From Perca fluviatilis (Eukaryota > Chordata > Actinopteri > Perciformes > Percidae), in the NCBI RefSeq assembly GCF_010015445.1, contig NC_053115.1, forward strand, positions 8,329,576 through 8,393,575: a stretch of 64,000 bases of DNA. Reading direction: 5' to 3'. Shown here piece by piece: positions 54,224-64,000 of the stretch. The notes under the pieces were generated by a model. That model was given only the letters and a program-made list of their open reading frames with translations, was not told where the DNA came from and searched no databases. Made by a program: the position numbers and the translations under genes. Position 1 is the first letter of the stretch. The number at the start of each line of letters is the position of its first letter.

Positions 54224-54909
54224 TACCTGTCAGGTTTTGGATTTGAAAATAAGGGAAATTTTCCGGTGCCCACCTCGAGCAGTCCCACCACCCCAACCAA
54301 GCTCCAGTATCCCTTACATTTTAAGACAGGTGTACAAGAAAGCTAAAATCACCACTTGATGTAGAATGCTGAAAACATTTACAATTTATAACATTGCTTG
54401 TCTTTACATTTAGCCTACATTTTATTTTCATTCCACGCATTCTTTTCATTTCATATTGCTTTTCTTTTACAGTTTTTCTTTTAATTTCACGTAACTTTTC
54501 TTTAGTGAGTTATTGTACAAATTTGCAATGCATAGTAAAGCCTTCATAAGTTTTGGCAGCGCACCGTCTCTGTCACCGTAGCGTCCATCATCCGTCTCTT
54601 TTTTTTGTTTCTTTTTTTCCCCGCGTTGTCACTCATCATCTGACCTCACACACTAACTTCGCGACAACTGCCACCTACAGTACCTGTAGTAGGCTACTGC
54701 AGGTGGCAGTTATCGCGAGGCTAGTGACAGAGATCAGATTGGGAATGTTTTTGTTTTTTTTACTCCGCTCGGGCCCGGGGTATTATTATTTTTTAATAAC
54801 GAAGGTTAAAATACGGGAGATTTACGGGAAAATACTAATACGGGAGGACGGCGGGAAAGAAGGGTAAAATACGGGACTTTCCCGGCCAAAACGGGATACT
54901 TGACAGGTA
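54224..54909. mobile_element. Probable DNA transposon with short inverted ends
   Basis: TACCTGTCAGGTTTTGG at the left and CCAAAACGGGATACTTGACA GGTA at the right are inverted over about 12 bases. A strong internal palindrome is at 54669-54718. The flanking duplication is unclear. The open frame at 54553-54867 lies in it and is not a gene. Related ACGGGA-rich sequence continues to about 55205. Confidence 0.6.
54669..54718. repeat. Internal hairpin
   Basis: CGCGACAACTGCCACCTACAG and CTGCAGGTGGCAGTTATCGCG pair around a short loop. It sits inside the 54224-54909 element. Confidence 0.75.
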
Positions 54910-55214
54910 TGCTCTCCTGCCATTTTTATCGGCTCGCTTTCGGGTCTGACCTTTCCGCGAAGCTTGCGCAGAAATCAACTGCGCAACTGGGTTATAGGTT
55001 GCCAGGTTGAGGTGACAAACGGGTTGAAATTTGTATATGGTGTGTGGATTGTGTGAATAGGATGCGTTTCATACAAGATCTGGCGCAAATTGAACATATT
55101 GGTCCGATTATTTATAAAGGAGTTTGGGCCATATAACAAACCGGGGGTCCGGGAGATAAGGCTAAAAAACGGGAGAAACCCGGGAAAAACGGGAGTGTTG
55201 GCAAGTAGCCTATG

Positions 55215-55560
55215 GTTTAAAATGAATGTCTAAAGAGCTAACAATTTTTTTTTCTCAGAAAAACTGTGTTGGAAATATAATGTTATTTGTTTTAAAATTA
55301 TATTAAAATGTAAAAAATAATCCAAACTTATAGCTGTGACCTTTTTGTTTTCGTTATACCTTACCTTTCTTTTACCTCTCAAAAACCACGGAGGAAAGTC
55401 GTCAGCTTACGCGACGGAGACAAATGAAGCGTTTGATTTGCAGCACTTGAATGTTATTTGATTTTAACTAAAATTATATCAAAATGCAAAAATCATCAAA
55501 ACTATAGCTGTGGCCTGTATGTTTTCGCTAGGTTTGAGTGCTGCTGAAATACTTTGCCCA
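55215..55560. repeat. tRNA module, copy C without tRNA
   Basis: The order AAAACTGTGTTGGAAATATA, GTTTTCGTTATACCTTACCT and CCACGGAGGAAAGTCGTCAG matches the right half of copy A, then a second half-copy with AGTGCTGCTGAAATACTTT follows. The tRNA and left half are missing. Confidence 0.7.
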
Positions 55561-57841
55561 GCAGGCTTCATCCCACATGGATGACCTTCTTTTTCCCATT
55601 CTGCAGAGGTCTGTATCGCCTCCCTCCCACGCAACAAAAAGCCCAAGTTTTCAAACAGCATGCTGGCAGCTTTTCAACTAATGCGTTCACTCTGGGAGGA
55701 GCATGGCATGAACACTGACTGCAGGTAGGCTACTGGAGGTGCTCAGTGCCTACTGAGGGCACCGGTACTGAACATGGATGCACCCACTTGAAACAGTAAA
55801 GGATGGCTTCTTATCAGAAAGCATGAAGCCAGTTCAACAGTGAAGTTTTCTTTCACGATGCCAACAGTGACATGATAATGCTAAAATTAACAATTAACGT
55901 ACATATTGTACCACCTACACACAATATTATTGGCTACTTTCTGATTGTTATAAGTGCACAATTGTATGCAACTTGCGGTCCATTTTTAAAACAGACCTCA
56001 TAGAATCACAATAAATAAACATGAGTATCCTATATGTTTATTTATTGCAACTATGTGCTTGTGTCTATGAAGAACGTGATGTTCTTTAGCTCATCAGTAT
56101 ATCACTGTGTCCCTTCCCGAACCAGGGGATTAATCATGTGAGCTATGTGGACAGGGTGTACATTGTCCTCATGCTGTTCCCTTCACCGTAGGTTTTCATA
56201 AGTCAAAGTCTTTATGTGGCAAAATGCAGCTATCACAGCTACACCCGAGGCCAAGGCTTTTTAGACAGAAATATTGTTTGCATATATATATATATATATA
56301 TATATATGTGGATTTTTTTTTGCAATCCACAAACTTATAGCAGAAAGCATACATGATTTCAAAAAGACATGAGTACAGGATAAAGGCATCAAATACAGAC
56401 CTCAGTATTTCATTTTTATTCATATAATTCAACATTGCATGGTGATACGTTCACATAAAAACAACACCATGAAGAAAACTTATAAAGATAGCATATTCTT
56501 GTTGTGTATAATATGTATTTTTTTTCATGGGTTTACATTCAAGAACATATCAATTATGTGTGTCATATATTACACAACTTCTGAAATGAGCCCCAGTGTG
56601 TGTACATCATCAGAACAGTGAATCACTACACTACAATCTGTTAGTGCTCGGCTGTAGTGACAGGTTGAGTTGACCCATGGGACCACATGTTTGGATGAGC
56701 CAGCTGCAACTGAAACAATCTATATCTAGAAAAGTCAGTCTATAATCACATACAGACCAAGTGACTTGTACTGCTGATTTCACAAGAAATACATTTTAAA
56801 GTGGTTAGTATTTACAACATGTACATTATTGTTATTTCAAAGGAGAAATGCATGCTTTATAGTATGCCAAAACCCCAAACTAAACCACAGTGGAAAATTA
56901 AATATAATGCAATCCAAAACAATTGACCTGCAATGAATACTAGTTTTTTTTAAGGTCATACGTGTCCTTTTTGTTTTGAGAATGTGTCAGAGAGGTGTTA
57001 ATTGAATGATTATTATTTTTTTGATTGTCATTTTTGGTGATGCACTGGACTGCATTATATTAAAAGGTTTTCCTGTTATTTTCTCGTCCACCTGTCTATT
57101 TTACAGTATCATAGCTACTTCAGCACAGCCAGCTGACTTTACCACATAATTCTGTCAACATTTAATAAATCATTAAATAGATTTCTTTTTTTTACTATTA
57201 GCAGTAGTCAGCAGTTTTGGCAAAGAGGCATTGCTAAAAGAGTTAGATGAGATGTTTGACAGCACTCTCATGTGTGCATACATGGCTGTGTCCGAAATCG
57301 CATAGTATCAGGACGTACTTCATATGTATACTATCGTTCAACATACTTTTGTGTGATTTAACAGTAACACGTGTATCTTTTAGGATGCTGTAATTACCAT
57401 GTCACTTTCTGAGAGCTCTTGCCGGTTGGAGACAAGTAACCATGGTAACCTGTGCCACCCTCAGCTCTACCTGTATCACCAGATAATGCTTACATTACTG
57501 AAAAAGGTAAGCAACTAGTCCAAACGGTCGCAGATTTCTAATAGAAATGTAAATTGAAGCGTTATTGACATAGAGAGGCAAAGTCCCTCCCCTTCTGGTG
57601 GACCAGAATTGGACCTTATTTTGGGAAAAAAATCATCATCATCATTTTTTGATCCCGTTTGAATTGAGCCATGATATAGCTACACATACGATGTTTGACA
57701 ATTTAAAAGATAATTTTGCAGTCTCAGTTTCTTGTAAAACTGTTGAAGTATACAAATGGAAATACGTAGCCTAATTAGAAAGACTACTCACCCCAAAGTC
57801 GCATGAGTGACGTCCATAGGTGACGTCTCGCTAAAGCTACG
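55561..57841. other. Gene-free stretch
   Basis: AT-rich intergenic DNA with only short domain-free open frames and the TA repeat at 56283-56307. No RNA gene was recognised. Confidence 0.45.
56283..56307. repeat. (AT)n microsatellite
   Basis: About 25 bases of TA repeats. Confidence 0.9.
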
Positions 57842-57949
57842 ATGCCGGTGTGTTTTGTACCGGAATGTAAAGTTACTCACACAAGCAACAGGTCTTGCTT
57901 GTTCTTTTGCTTCCCGGCTGATAAAAAGACACTGGATTAAACACATCAG
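57842..57949 (+). pseudogene. THAP zinc-finger first exon with a frameshift
   Basis: From the ATG the frame reads MPVCFVPECKVTHTSNRS, then CLFFCFPADKKT, the start of a THAP C2CH finger (Cys4 and Cys9). It is then broken: the next in-frame codons give a stop, but shifting by one base restores WIKHIR, the conserved tryptophan region, directly before a GTAAGA donor. Thus one indel separates a good THAP exon from an open frame. It could be a transposon-derived remnant, a decayed THAP gene or an assembly error. No second exon was identified. Confidence 0.7.
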
Positions 57950-58082
57950 GTAAGATAATGTTACATGTGTTGTAGAAATGATCTAAGCTAGCCAGCTAGC
58001 TAGCTAGATGGGATATGTAGTTTTCTTAGCTGTTTCACACAAAAGTGCACTTGCAAAATTCTTATCTTTTAAATTGACGCTG

Positions 58083-58212
58083 TGCTAAGCTAAGCTGTTG
58101 GCTGAAGCTTCATATTGACTGTACACACAACCGTGGAATCAATCTTCTCATCTAATTCTCTGCAAGAACGCCAATGAGCAATTTCCCAAAATGTCAAACT
58201 ATGGCCTTTAAT
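58083..58212. repeat. Dispersed repeat copy
   Basis: GTGCTAAGCTAAGCTGTTGG at the left and CAATTTCCCAAAATGTC at the right. It belongs to the family at 27340-27595 and 61650-61990. Confidence 0.6.
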
Positions 58213-59058
58213 CAATGTGCTTACCTTCTCCAAGCAGTATATGCAAAACATCAATAAGACATTGCACCATTTGATACAAATTTAAGAGCAAAAGAGTTGC
58301 ATTTATATGAAAGAGCATTGCAAGGTTTTATGTAAACACTGTAACATTGAGAGTTTAGTAACTACTTATACTAAAGCAAAACTGCATTTAATAATTCACA
58401 CTAGCCTTTAATTGTTCTCTGACTTGTTCCCCTCCTACACCCGGAAACATTTACATCTCATCATTCTATCATCGCTGTGTCTTGCTTGTGAATATCCAGC
58501 ATGATCCCTTTTTAGTTCAAAATACACATATACCATCAGAGCATAACTAAGAAGGAGACAATATTAAATACATTCAAAGAGTTTGATAAGTATTTATTTG
58601 TTCGAAGTGTCAATAATGTTTATTTTAAAGCTGCCTTGGGGCATTTGAGTGGGTGGCAGACCAGTTTAGATGCTGCTAAACACAATTCTTTGGAGCAGTT
58701 AGGTAAGCACCACTATGCGAACGCTCTATCATACAACTCCATTTGTAAACAGACTTCACAATTTGAAAGAGTGCAAATTATATACAATTTTGTGTTTGCT
58801 GTTATATGATTTTCTTCAGCAGCAGAGGCTGTGTGCACCACAGTGACGACAAAATCCTGCTCTTTCTCTGATGCCTGAGGTGAACATTAGCTGTGTTTAG
58901 CATGGGCTTGCTGCTGGTGGTTACATTTAAACATCTCCCAGAGGTGGAAATGTGTTTTTCACATACTGGCTTCATGCACTAGTGAGTTTCATAACAGAAC
59001 ACACCTGTGACTCTATCCTGCTTTTTAATTGTACTAGCCCGTCCCATGTGTGTCAGTC
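58213..59058. other. gpr22 3' UTR and flank
   Basis: A minus-strand AATAAA at 58593-58598 lies about 460 bases past the gpr22 stop. No other gene is seen. Confidence 0.45.
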
Positions 59059-60588
59059 TCAGAGGACCTCTGCCAAGCAGCGGTCAGTACCTTTGCTTGC
59101 TTCCAGCCGCACCTGCCGGCTGGTTTTTCTGTTCTCCACCCAGGAGTTGTGTATGATAGTGCCCCCAGGTGAGGGGTCTACCTGGAGCAGGGACACCACC
59201 CTTTTCTTAACCTTAGCACGGAGGGCACGGCGTAGCTTCTGTCGGGTGAAAGCGTAGAGCAGAGGGTGGGAGACAGTTGTGCCGTAGGCCAGGGCTAAGA
59301 ACCAGAGGCGTAGGCTGACCAGGGCGTCACTGGGGCCTATGCCCAGGATAAGCATGTTGGTCACAGAGAGGGGAGCCCAACAGCCCAGAAAGGTGGTGAT
59401 AATGATGAGGGACATCTTGAACACCCGCCTCTGCCGCTCGCGTCGATCCCTGTGTCGCCGCACTGCCCGCCTCAGGGCAATGATGGCCGACACAGAGGCC
59501 TGGACGCTCGTGGTGGGCATGGCGGTCGCAGCGCCTGTGTCAGAGGTGACTAGCGGAGCACAAGAAGACAGCGCGGGCGGGGAGGTAGCTGTGGGGGTGG
59601 GGGAGGAGGAAGGGATGAGGGGAGGATGGCTGAGCTGTTTAGTACCATCTGTGGTGCACTGCTCCCCTCCTACCTCCCCACCACTATTATTCATTCTGAG
59701 CCCCACCTTTTTTTTCTGTCTCTTGTGGGGCCCCCTGAACTGCTGGCCCTTCTTCATGTGGGAGCCGATGCGGATGTTTAAAGCCCTCAATATTCTGGAG
59801 TAGGTAAACAGCATGACTGCCACTGTGGTGAAGAAGATGGGTACCTGCAGGATAAGATGGAAATGCATACCCAGGCCTGTGTGGTAGTCCTGCCCGCCAA
59901 CACACAGCAGTGTCTGGTTGCGCCACGCTGGCACCACGGTGGAACTGATACCATGTGAGGACAACGACAAGCGTGTCACCTTCCCTCTCTCCTCTGCTCC
60001 TTCTCCACTGGACCACTGCACCTCTAAGAATGGGATAAAAAACACAGCTACCGAGGTGACCCAAACGGCAGCCAGGAGCAGCGTTGCTCTACGTGTGGTC
60101 AGCAGCCTGTTGGCAGGCCGCACTGAGATGTCATATCGGTCCAAGCTGATGACCAGGATGTTGATGGCTGTGGATATGCTGGCAAATGTGACACATGCCT
60201 CGTGGAAGCAGCAGAGCAGGGCCAGGTTTGGTCCTGGAGGCAGCAGCACAATCACCAGAGTGAGGGGCAGACACAGCACACACACCGCCACATCCAGCAC
60301 GTGCAGATTGACAGTCACCATATTGCTCACAGAGTCCACTAAATTGGATTGAGAGAAGTAGAGCACCAGCACAGTCAGGTTGCTGCTGAAACCCAACACT
60401 AGCTCCAGCATGAGGAAGGAGGTGAGCGACACCTGGAAGCCCAGCGAGTATGGCGTGTACCAGGACGCCGGGCTGCTGGGCAAGCCCCCTCCTTCATGCT
60501 CCTGAAGGACTCCCATTCCCTCCAGCCCGGCCACCGTCCCGAGCCAGTCACTGGAGGCTGGGCCTGGGGTGTAGCTGTCAGTCTCCAT
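59059..60588 (-). CDS. gpr22: GPR22-like class A orphan G-protein-coupled receptor (single exon)
   Basis: Intronless 509-aa class A receptor at the plasma membrane. GPR22 is an orphan, reported in heart and brain in vertebrates. An in-frame TGA lies 12 bases upstream of the ATG, supporting the start. Features by residue: TM1 about 50-78 with NLTVLVLY, TM2 about 92-115, TM3 about 128-149 followed by DRYD (150-153), a glycosylation site NQT (224) in loop 2, TM5 about 243-265, a long third intracellular loop 270-388, TM6 392-416 (CWAP), TM7 with HPLLY (441-445) in place of NPxxY, then a basic tail. The segments AIIALRRAVRRHR and GTIIHNSW match GPR22. The third loop has a Ser/Pro/Thr-rich insert (about 319-360) longer than in mammalian GPR22. 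Teleosts have gpr22a and gpr22b; the longer loop may favour the less conserved copy, but I cannot settle it. Confidence 0.93.
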   Translation of the reverse strand: METDSYTPGPASSDWLGTVAGLEGMGVLQEHEGGGLPSSPASWYTPYSLGFQVSLTSFLMLELVLGFSSNLTVLVLYFSQSNLVDSVSNMVTVNLHVLDVAVCVLCLPLTLVIVLLPPGPNLALLCCFHEACVTFASISTAINILVISLDRYDISVRPANRLLTTRRATLLLAAVWVTSVAVFFIPFLEVQWSSGEGAEERGKVTRLSLSSHGISSTVVPAWRNQTLLCVGGQDYHTGLGMHFHLILQVPIFFTTVAVMLFTYSRILRALNIRIGSHMKKGQQFRGPHKRQKKKVGLRMNNSGGEVGGEQCTTDGTKQLSHPPLIPSSSPTPTATSPPALSSCAPLVTSDTGAATAMPTTSVQASVSAIIALRRAVRRHRDRRERQRRVFKMSLIIITTFLGCWAPLSVTNMLILGIGPSDALVSLRLWFLALAYGTTVSHPLLYAFTRQKLRRALRAKVKKRVVSLLQVDPSPGGTIIHNSWVENRKTSRQVRLEASKGTDRCLAEVL

Positions 60589-60867
60589 GACGACCTCTCA
60601 GCCCTCATATATTGTATCTGTCACACTGTTGATGAGCTCCCATGATGCACCAGGCTGAGCCTCCATGATGCAGGGATGAATAACAGCTTGGTGACAGCGC
60701 TGGGAAGCCAGGAACACAATCCAGACAGAGGAGAAATGAACTGTCGAGGAGAAAATCAAAACACATGTTATCTCTCATAGCATGTCAGACATCTCAACAT
60801 TACTTTGAATAGAAAAGTCAAAACAGACCCATGTTGACCAAAAGAAGAAAATATATCTATCTGTCTG

Positions 60868-60900
<33 letters not shown>

Positions 60901-62061
60901 AGATTGATCATTATAAATATGCATATATCATCCAGCGTCTGCAGATTGAACAGGTGCTGCATTATGCATCAATCCAGCCTTCAATCTGTCTCCTATCAGT
61001 ATCCCTGATTACCATTTTGGCTCAGCCACAGCCTGAGACCTGCACACAAGCTGTGAGAACCGCAGGCCGCCACAATAGGCCATCAGTATGTGTACTGGAG
61101 CTCAGGGGAATGGACTTTTGAATGAAGATAAGTAATCAGACCAATCAACCGCCCTCTCAGTAGATCAGTAAAAACACATTCAGCAACGGACACAAAATTG
61201 GTTACGATCTCTAGTCTGCCAGCTGTAGCAGACCACATGATTTATGTGAAATACCTCTACTGCCAAAAGAGTCTTTTTATTACATAAGTGTTGGAATGTT
61301 TCAGCCAAACTGAGTTAAGTTAATTCATTTTTGTATCAGCGACAGAGTCACATCTGAAGAGTTAATTCACTAAAAGGAAGGACATCAAGGAATAGCCAAT
61401 ACGGTTATACGTGTCTGTGTACACGAATCAATAGATTAAATAACGTGACCATTTCACAAACTGCCGTGAGACTGGATTGGAATAGCTGCAGAATAAATCA
61501 AAGGTAAACATCAATCATAAAGCAGATTTCAGGGAGATTTCTGTGATTAAAAACAGGTACAACAAATTGGCAATTTTAACTATGGATGAAGCTACCAAAG
61601 CAAATAATTTACAGAAGCACATTTTACACGTTAAAAGAATTGCTCTGAACTTTGGGAAATATGCTTATAGCTTGAGTCAGGCGGTGTTTAGCTTAGCTTA
61701 GCACAAGTACTGGAAGCATGGGGTAACAGCCTGTCTATATCCCACCAGCACTTCTAAAGCTCACCAACATATCTTGTTTGTTTAATATGAACGCAAACAA
61801 AAATGTAAACATGCTTTTAGGGGGAGTTACTGTACATGCTGTAACTACTTCTTGACAAACAACAATCTGTCTGCCAAGCACATACTGTCTGTGCAACATC
61901 TCCATTGGTTGACCAAAAAACTGACTGTAGCAACAGTGTTATTGGTCCAGAAATAGAATTAGTAACACCACTCACGACGCTGTAAAACCACAAATTGTTG
62001 TTTTCATATTTCATATTTGTGTGCTGATAAAACAAACTGATCTGTAGTGATCAAAGTGATC
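60589..62061. other. gpr22 upstream region with dispersed repeats
   Basis: Includes the gpr22 5' leader, a (TCTA)n tract at 60855-60901 and a body copy of the 27340-type repeat at about 61650-61990 (TTAGCTTAGCTTAGCACAAG). No coding frame is supported. Confidence 0.5.
60855..60901. repeat. (TCTA)n microsatellite
   Basis: About 47 bases of TCTA with a TCTG interruption. Confidence 0.95.
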
Positions 62062-62534
62062 TTGAAGTGCTCATATTATGCTCATTTTCAGGTTCATAAT
62101 TGTATTTAGAGGTTGTACCAGAATAGGTTTACATGGTTTAATTTTCAGAAAACACCATATATTTGTTGTCCTGCACATTGCTGCAGCTCCTCTTTTCACC
62201 CTTTGTGTTGAGCTCTCTGTTTTAGCTACAGAGTGAGGCATCACACATGTGCAGTAAGTACTGATAGCTTGTCAGTTGCAGAGTATGAGGCTAGCATTTA
62301 GGCGAGCATTATAACGTGTGTTACAAAGTGATGCGTGTTCATCACGTACGTAAAGGCTGGACTACAATAGAGCAGTTTGGAGCGGTTTGTGAACAGTGTT
62401 TTCTCCGGAAGATGGTTAGTCCCTTTGGGGTGGACTTTGGGCTTTTTCACTTTGTAAACCTATAATGTGCACAAAAAAGATATATAACACAATAAACTAA
62501 AGGGAGAAAGCCAAAAAGCATATGAGCACTTTAA
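62062..62534. mobile_element. MITE with TTAA-like ends (TTGA/TTAA)
   Basis: TTGAAGTGCTCATATTATGC at the left and GCATATGAGCACTTTAA at the right are inverted. The left TTAA appears mutated to TTGA. It lies in the upstream region of gpr22. No coding capacity. Confidence 0.75.
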
Positions 62535-63578
62535 GAGGTGGTGCTAGGCATATGTGTGTCTTTTGAAAGAGCTAGGCTAGCTACTTTATACTAGCTATTG
62601 CTAAACTAATTACGTTACGACTCTAGCTTTATACTGTACATTATGTACAGTATATTATTATTATGTACGGCCAAACATGAACACACATAACTCTCCCAAA
62701 ATGTCAAACTGTTTCTTTAATAGACCTTGTAGCACCTATAGACTAGAGACTTTGGGCCTGTTTTGAATTCTGGTTGTGGTGATTAAGGGTGGTGGCTTTA
62801 ACTTATTCTTATGTAACAATGGCATTAAATGGAGGACAAAAAAAACTATTTACAAGTGTTGACTTCAATTAAATATCAACCAACAACTAGACTGCTGCCA
62901 TTCAGTGCTGCAGCTCGCAGGTCATTGATGACTTTTTGTCGTGATTTTTTGTTATAGCTGTTAGACACAGCCTGTTGGTACACAGGCACCCAGACAGTAT
63001 CTTACTGTTGTATTGACAACCACAGGATTAAAGGCAGTGTGCACTGTGCAGAACACAGCTGATTATAAGGGTGGCCACTGATTGCACCTGTGGGAAATCA
63101 ATTGAATGATTAAAATCACAGCTTCCTTTCCCCTAAAATCATAAAAGGTGGACATTTCAGCATCAAGTGTTTAAAACATTTGTTGATGACCCTACAGATC
63201 TAACAGATCAACTCTTATTTGCTGGCAACAAGACATTCGGTTGAGCGATGGACTCTCCCAGTTTCTGTTGCCACGGAAACCCCACTACAGTTCTGGCAGA
63301 GGTGCCATAGTATCGAAGTGTGTGACGCCCATCGACAGTTAAATAAATGGACCAATTGATCCCGTTGCTCTGGACGGAGACCAGATAAAGCTTCTACAAA
63401 GGGTATTAGAAGCACTTTTCCGGTGAGGGCTGAGCACTCGAAAATGTAGAGAAGTGGTGGATTCTTGTTTAAAAGAAGGCATGCATCACCTGGAAGTAGG
63501 AACATGCTGGAAACCTGAGACAGATTACAGAAAATGTGAGGGAAGGAAGTAGAAAAGAAGCATCAGCCAGGAGCCTGG
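62535..63578. other. Gene-free stretch
   Basis: A short repeat end (CTCCCAAAATGTCAAACTG) at about 62693-62711 and unexplained open frames only. No supported gene. Confidence 0.4.
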
Positions 63579-63742
63579 TAAACAAGATGTCCCAGTGGAC
63601 AGAGGTGGCAGGTCTTTTTTCCACTCTAAACTCCTACATCACTAACTGCTGGTTGGTTTCCTGGTTGCCTCCAGAACAGACTGCTTATCTCCCAAAAGAC
63701 TCCACTTACGATTGCCTGAGTGAAAAGCATGATGCCTGCACA
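63579..63742 (+). other. Unassigned open segment ending at a splice donor
   Basis: An ATG near 63588 opens MSQWTEVAGLFSTLNSYITN and continues with tryptophan- and cysteine-containing sequence to CACAG/GTAAGATG. The composition is not low-complexity and the donor is good, so it may be the first coding exon of a gene running off the right edge. I recognise no family. No second exon is inside the window. Confidence 0.25.
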
Positions 63743-64000
63743 GGTAAGATGCTAAGCACAGAAAAAGTGGACAGATATTGCCAATCTTAAAATTGCAGCG
63801 GAAAAGCAATCTGGTCATAGAATGGAGACTGGAGCTCTATGATACACAGGTTTTTCTGTAATGGTTCGGCTGTGCTAAATTTGCTTTATTTTTAGGGAGT
63901 TTTGGTGCGATTTTTATACAGTACCTTTTTGTAACAAGTTTTCTACTTGAAAAAAATGTGTTACATTGGTTTTCTGTATGTACCACTGTTAAATCTCGGT

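Noticed and set aside
54553..54867. A 104-codon open frame
   Set aside because: It lies inside a transposon with inverted ends and includes a hairpin.
59339..60352. Plus-strand frames of 144-154 codons
   Set aside because: They are antisense to the gpr22 coding exon and result from its high GC content.
63215..63505. A 96-codon minus-strand frame
   Set aside because: No recognisable domain or splice context; composition fits repeat-derived DNA, though the family is unknown.

Overview
This is vertebrate nuclear DNA, almost certainly from a spiny-rayed (percomorph) teleost. The species-level placement is inference. It rests on GT-AG spliced genes with vertebrate orthologues, dense CA/GT and GATA microsatellites, short non-autonomous DNA transposons with TTAA or 8-bp target duplications, a tRNA-derived SINE, and retroelement 3' tails ending in AATTG repeats. 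Five protein-coding genes can be read from the sequence. I rebuilt every splice phase by hand, and all five reading frames close without a stop.

Gene layout. A netrin-4-like secreted laminin/NTR protein runs on the + strand (238-4797, 10 coding exons, 647 aa). It converges on CHCHD4/Mia40, the mitochondrial intermembrane-space import oxidoreductase (- strand, 6423-7446, 3 exons, 164 aa). Next comes SEC61A1, the translocon pore subunit (- strand, 9853-13897, 12 exons, 476 aa). After a gene-free, repeat-bearing stretch there is an inositol hexakisphosphate kinase closest to IP6K2 (- strand, 26341-31647, 5 coding exons, 474 aa). A long repeat-rich interval follows, then an intronless GPR22-type orphan GPCR (- strand, 59059-60588, 509 aa). 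The genes do not form a pathway. The grouping is conserved-neighbourhood synteny.

RNA genes. Two identical tRNA-Phe(GAA) genes (50177-50249 and 53708-53780, both - strand) sit in a diverged duplicated module. Pieces of the same module, without the tRNA, recur nearby.

Accessory DNA. Much of 14-26 kb, 27-38 kb and 41-63 kb is transposon-derived. The best-supported elements are: a deleted hAT transposon with a BED zinc-finger exon, near-perfect 8-bp target duplication and an unrelated element nested inside (47698-49553); a hAT MITE with a perfect 8-bp duplication (44074-44489); four TTAA-bounded piggyBac-type MITEs, one pair nested inside an ip6k2 intron; a SINE with a perfect 12-bp target duplication (34381-34560); a RecQ-type helicase fragment with a 30-bp in-frame duplication across its Walker A motif (23882-24060); and a THAP zinc-finger exon broken by one frameshift (57842-57949). 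A poly(T) tract of about 260 bases (52357-52620) is probably a sequencing or assembly artefact. I found no CRISPR-like, prokaryotic or clearly novel multi-gene system.
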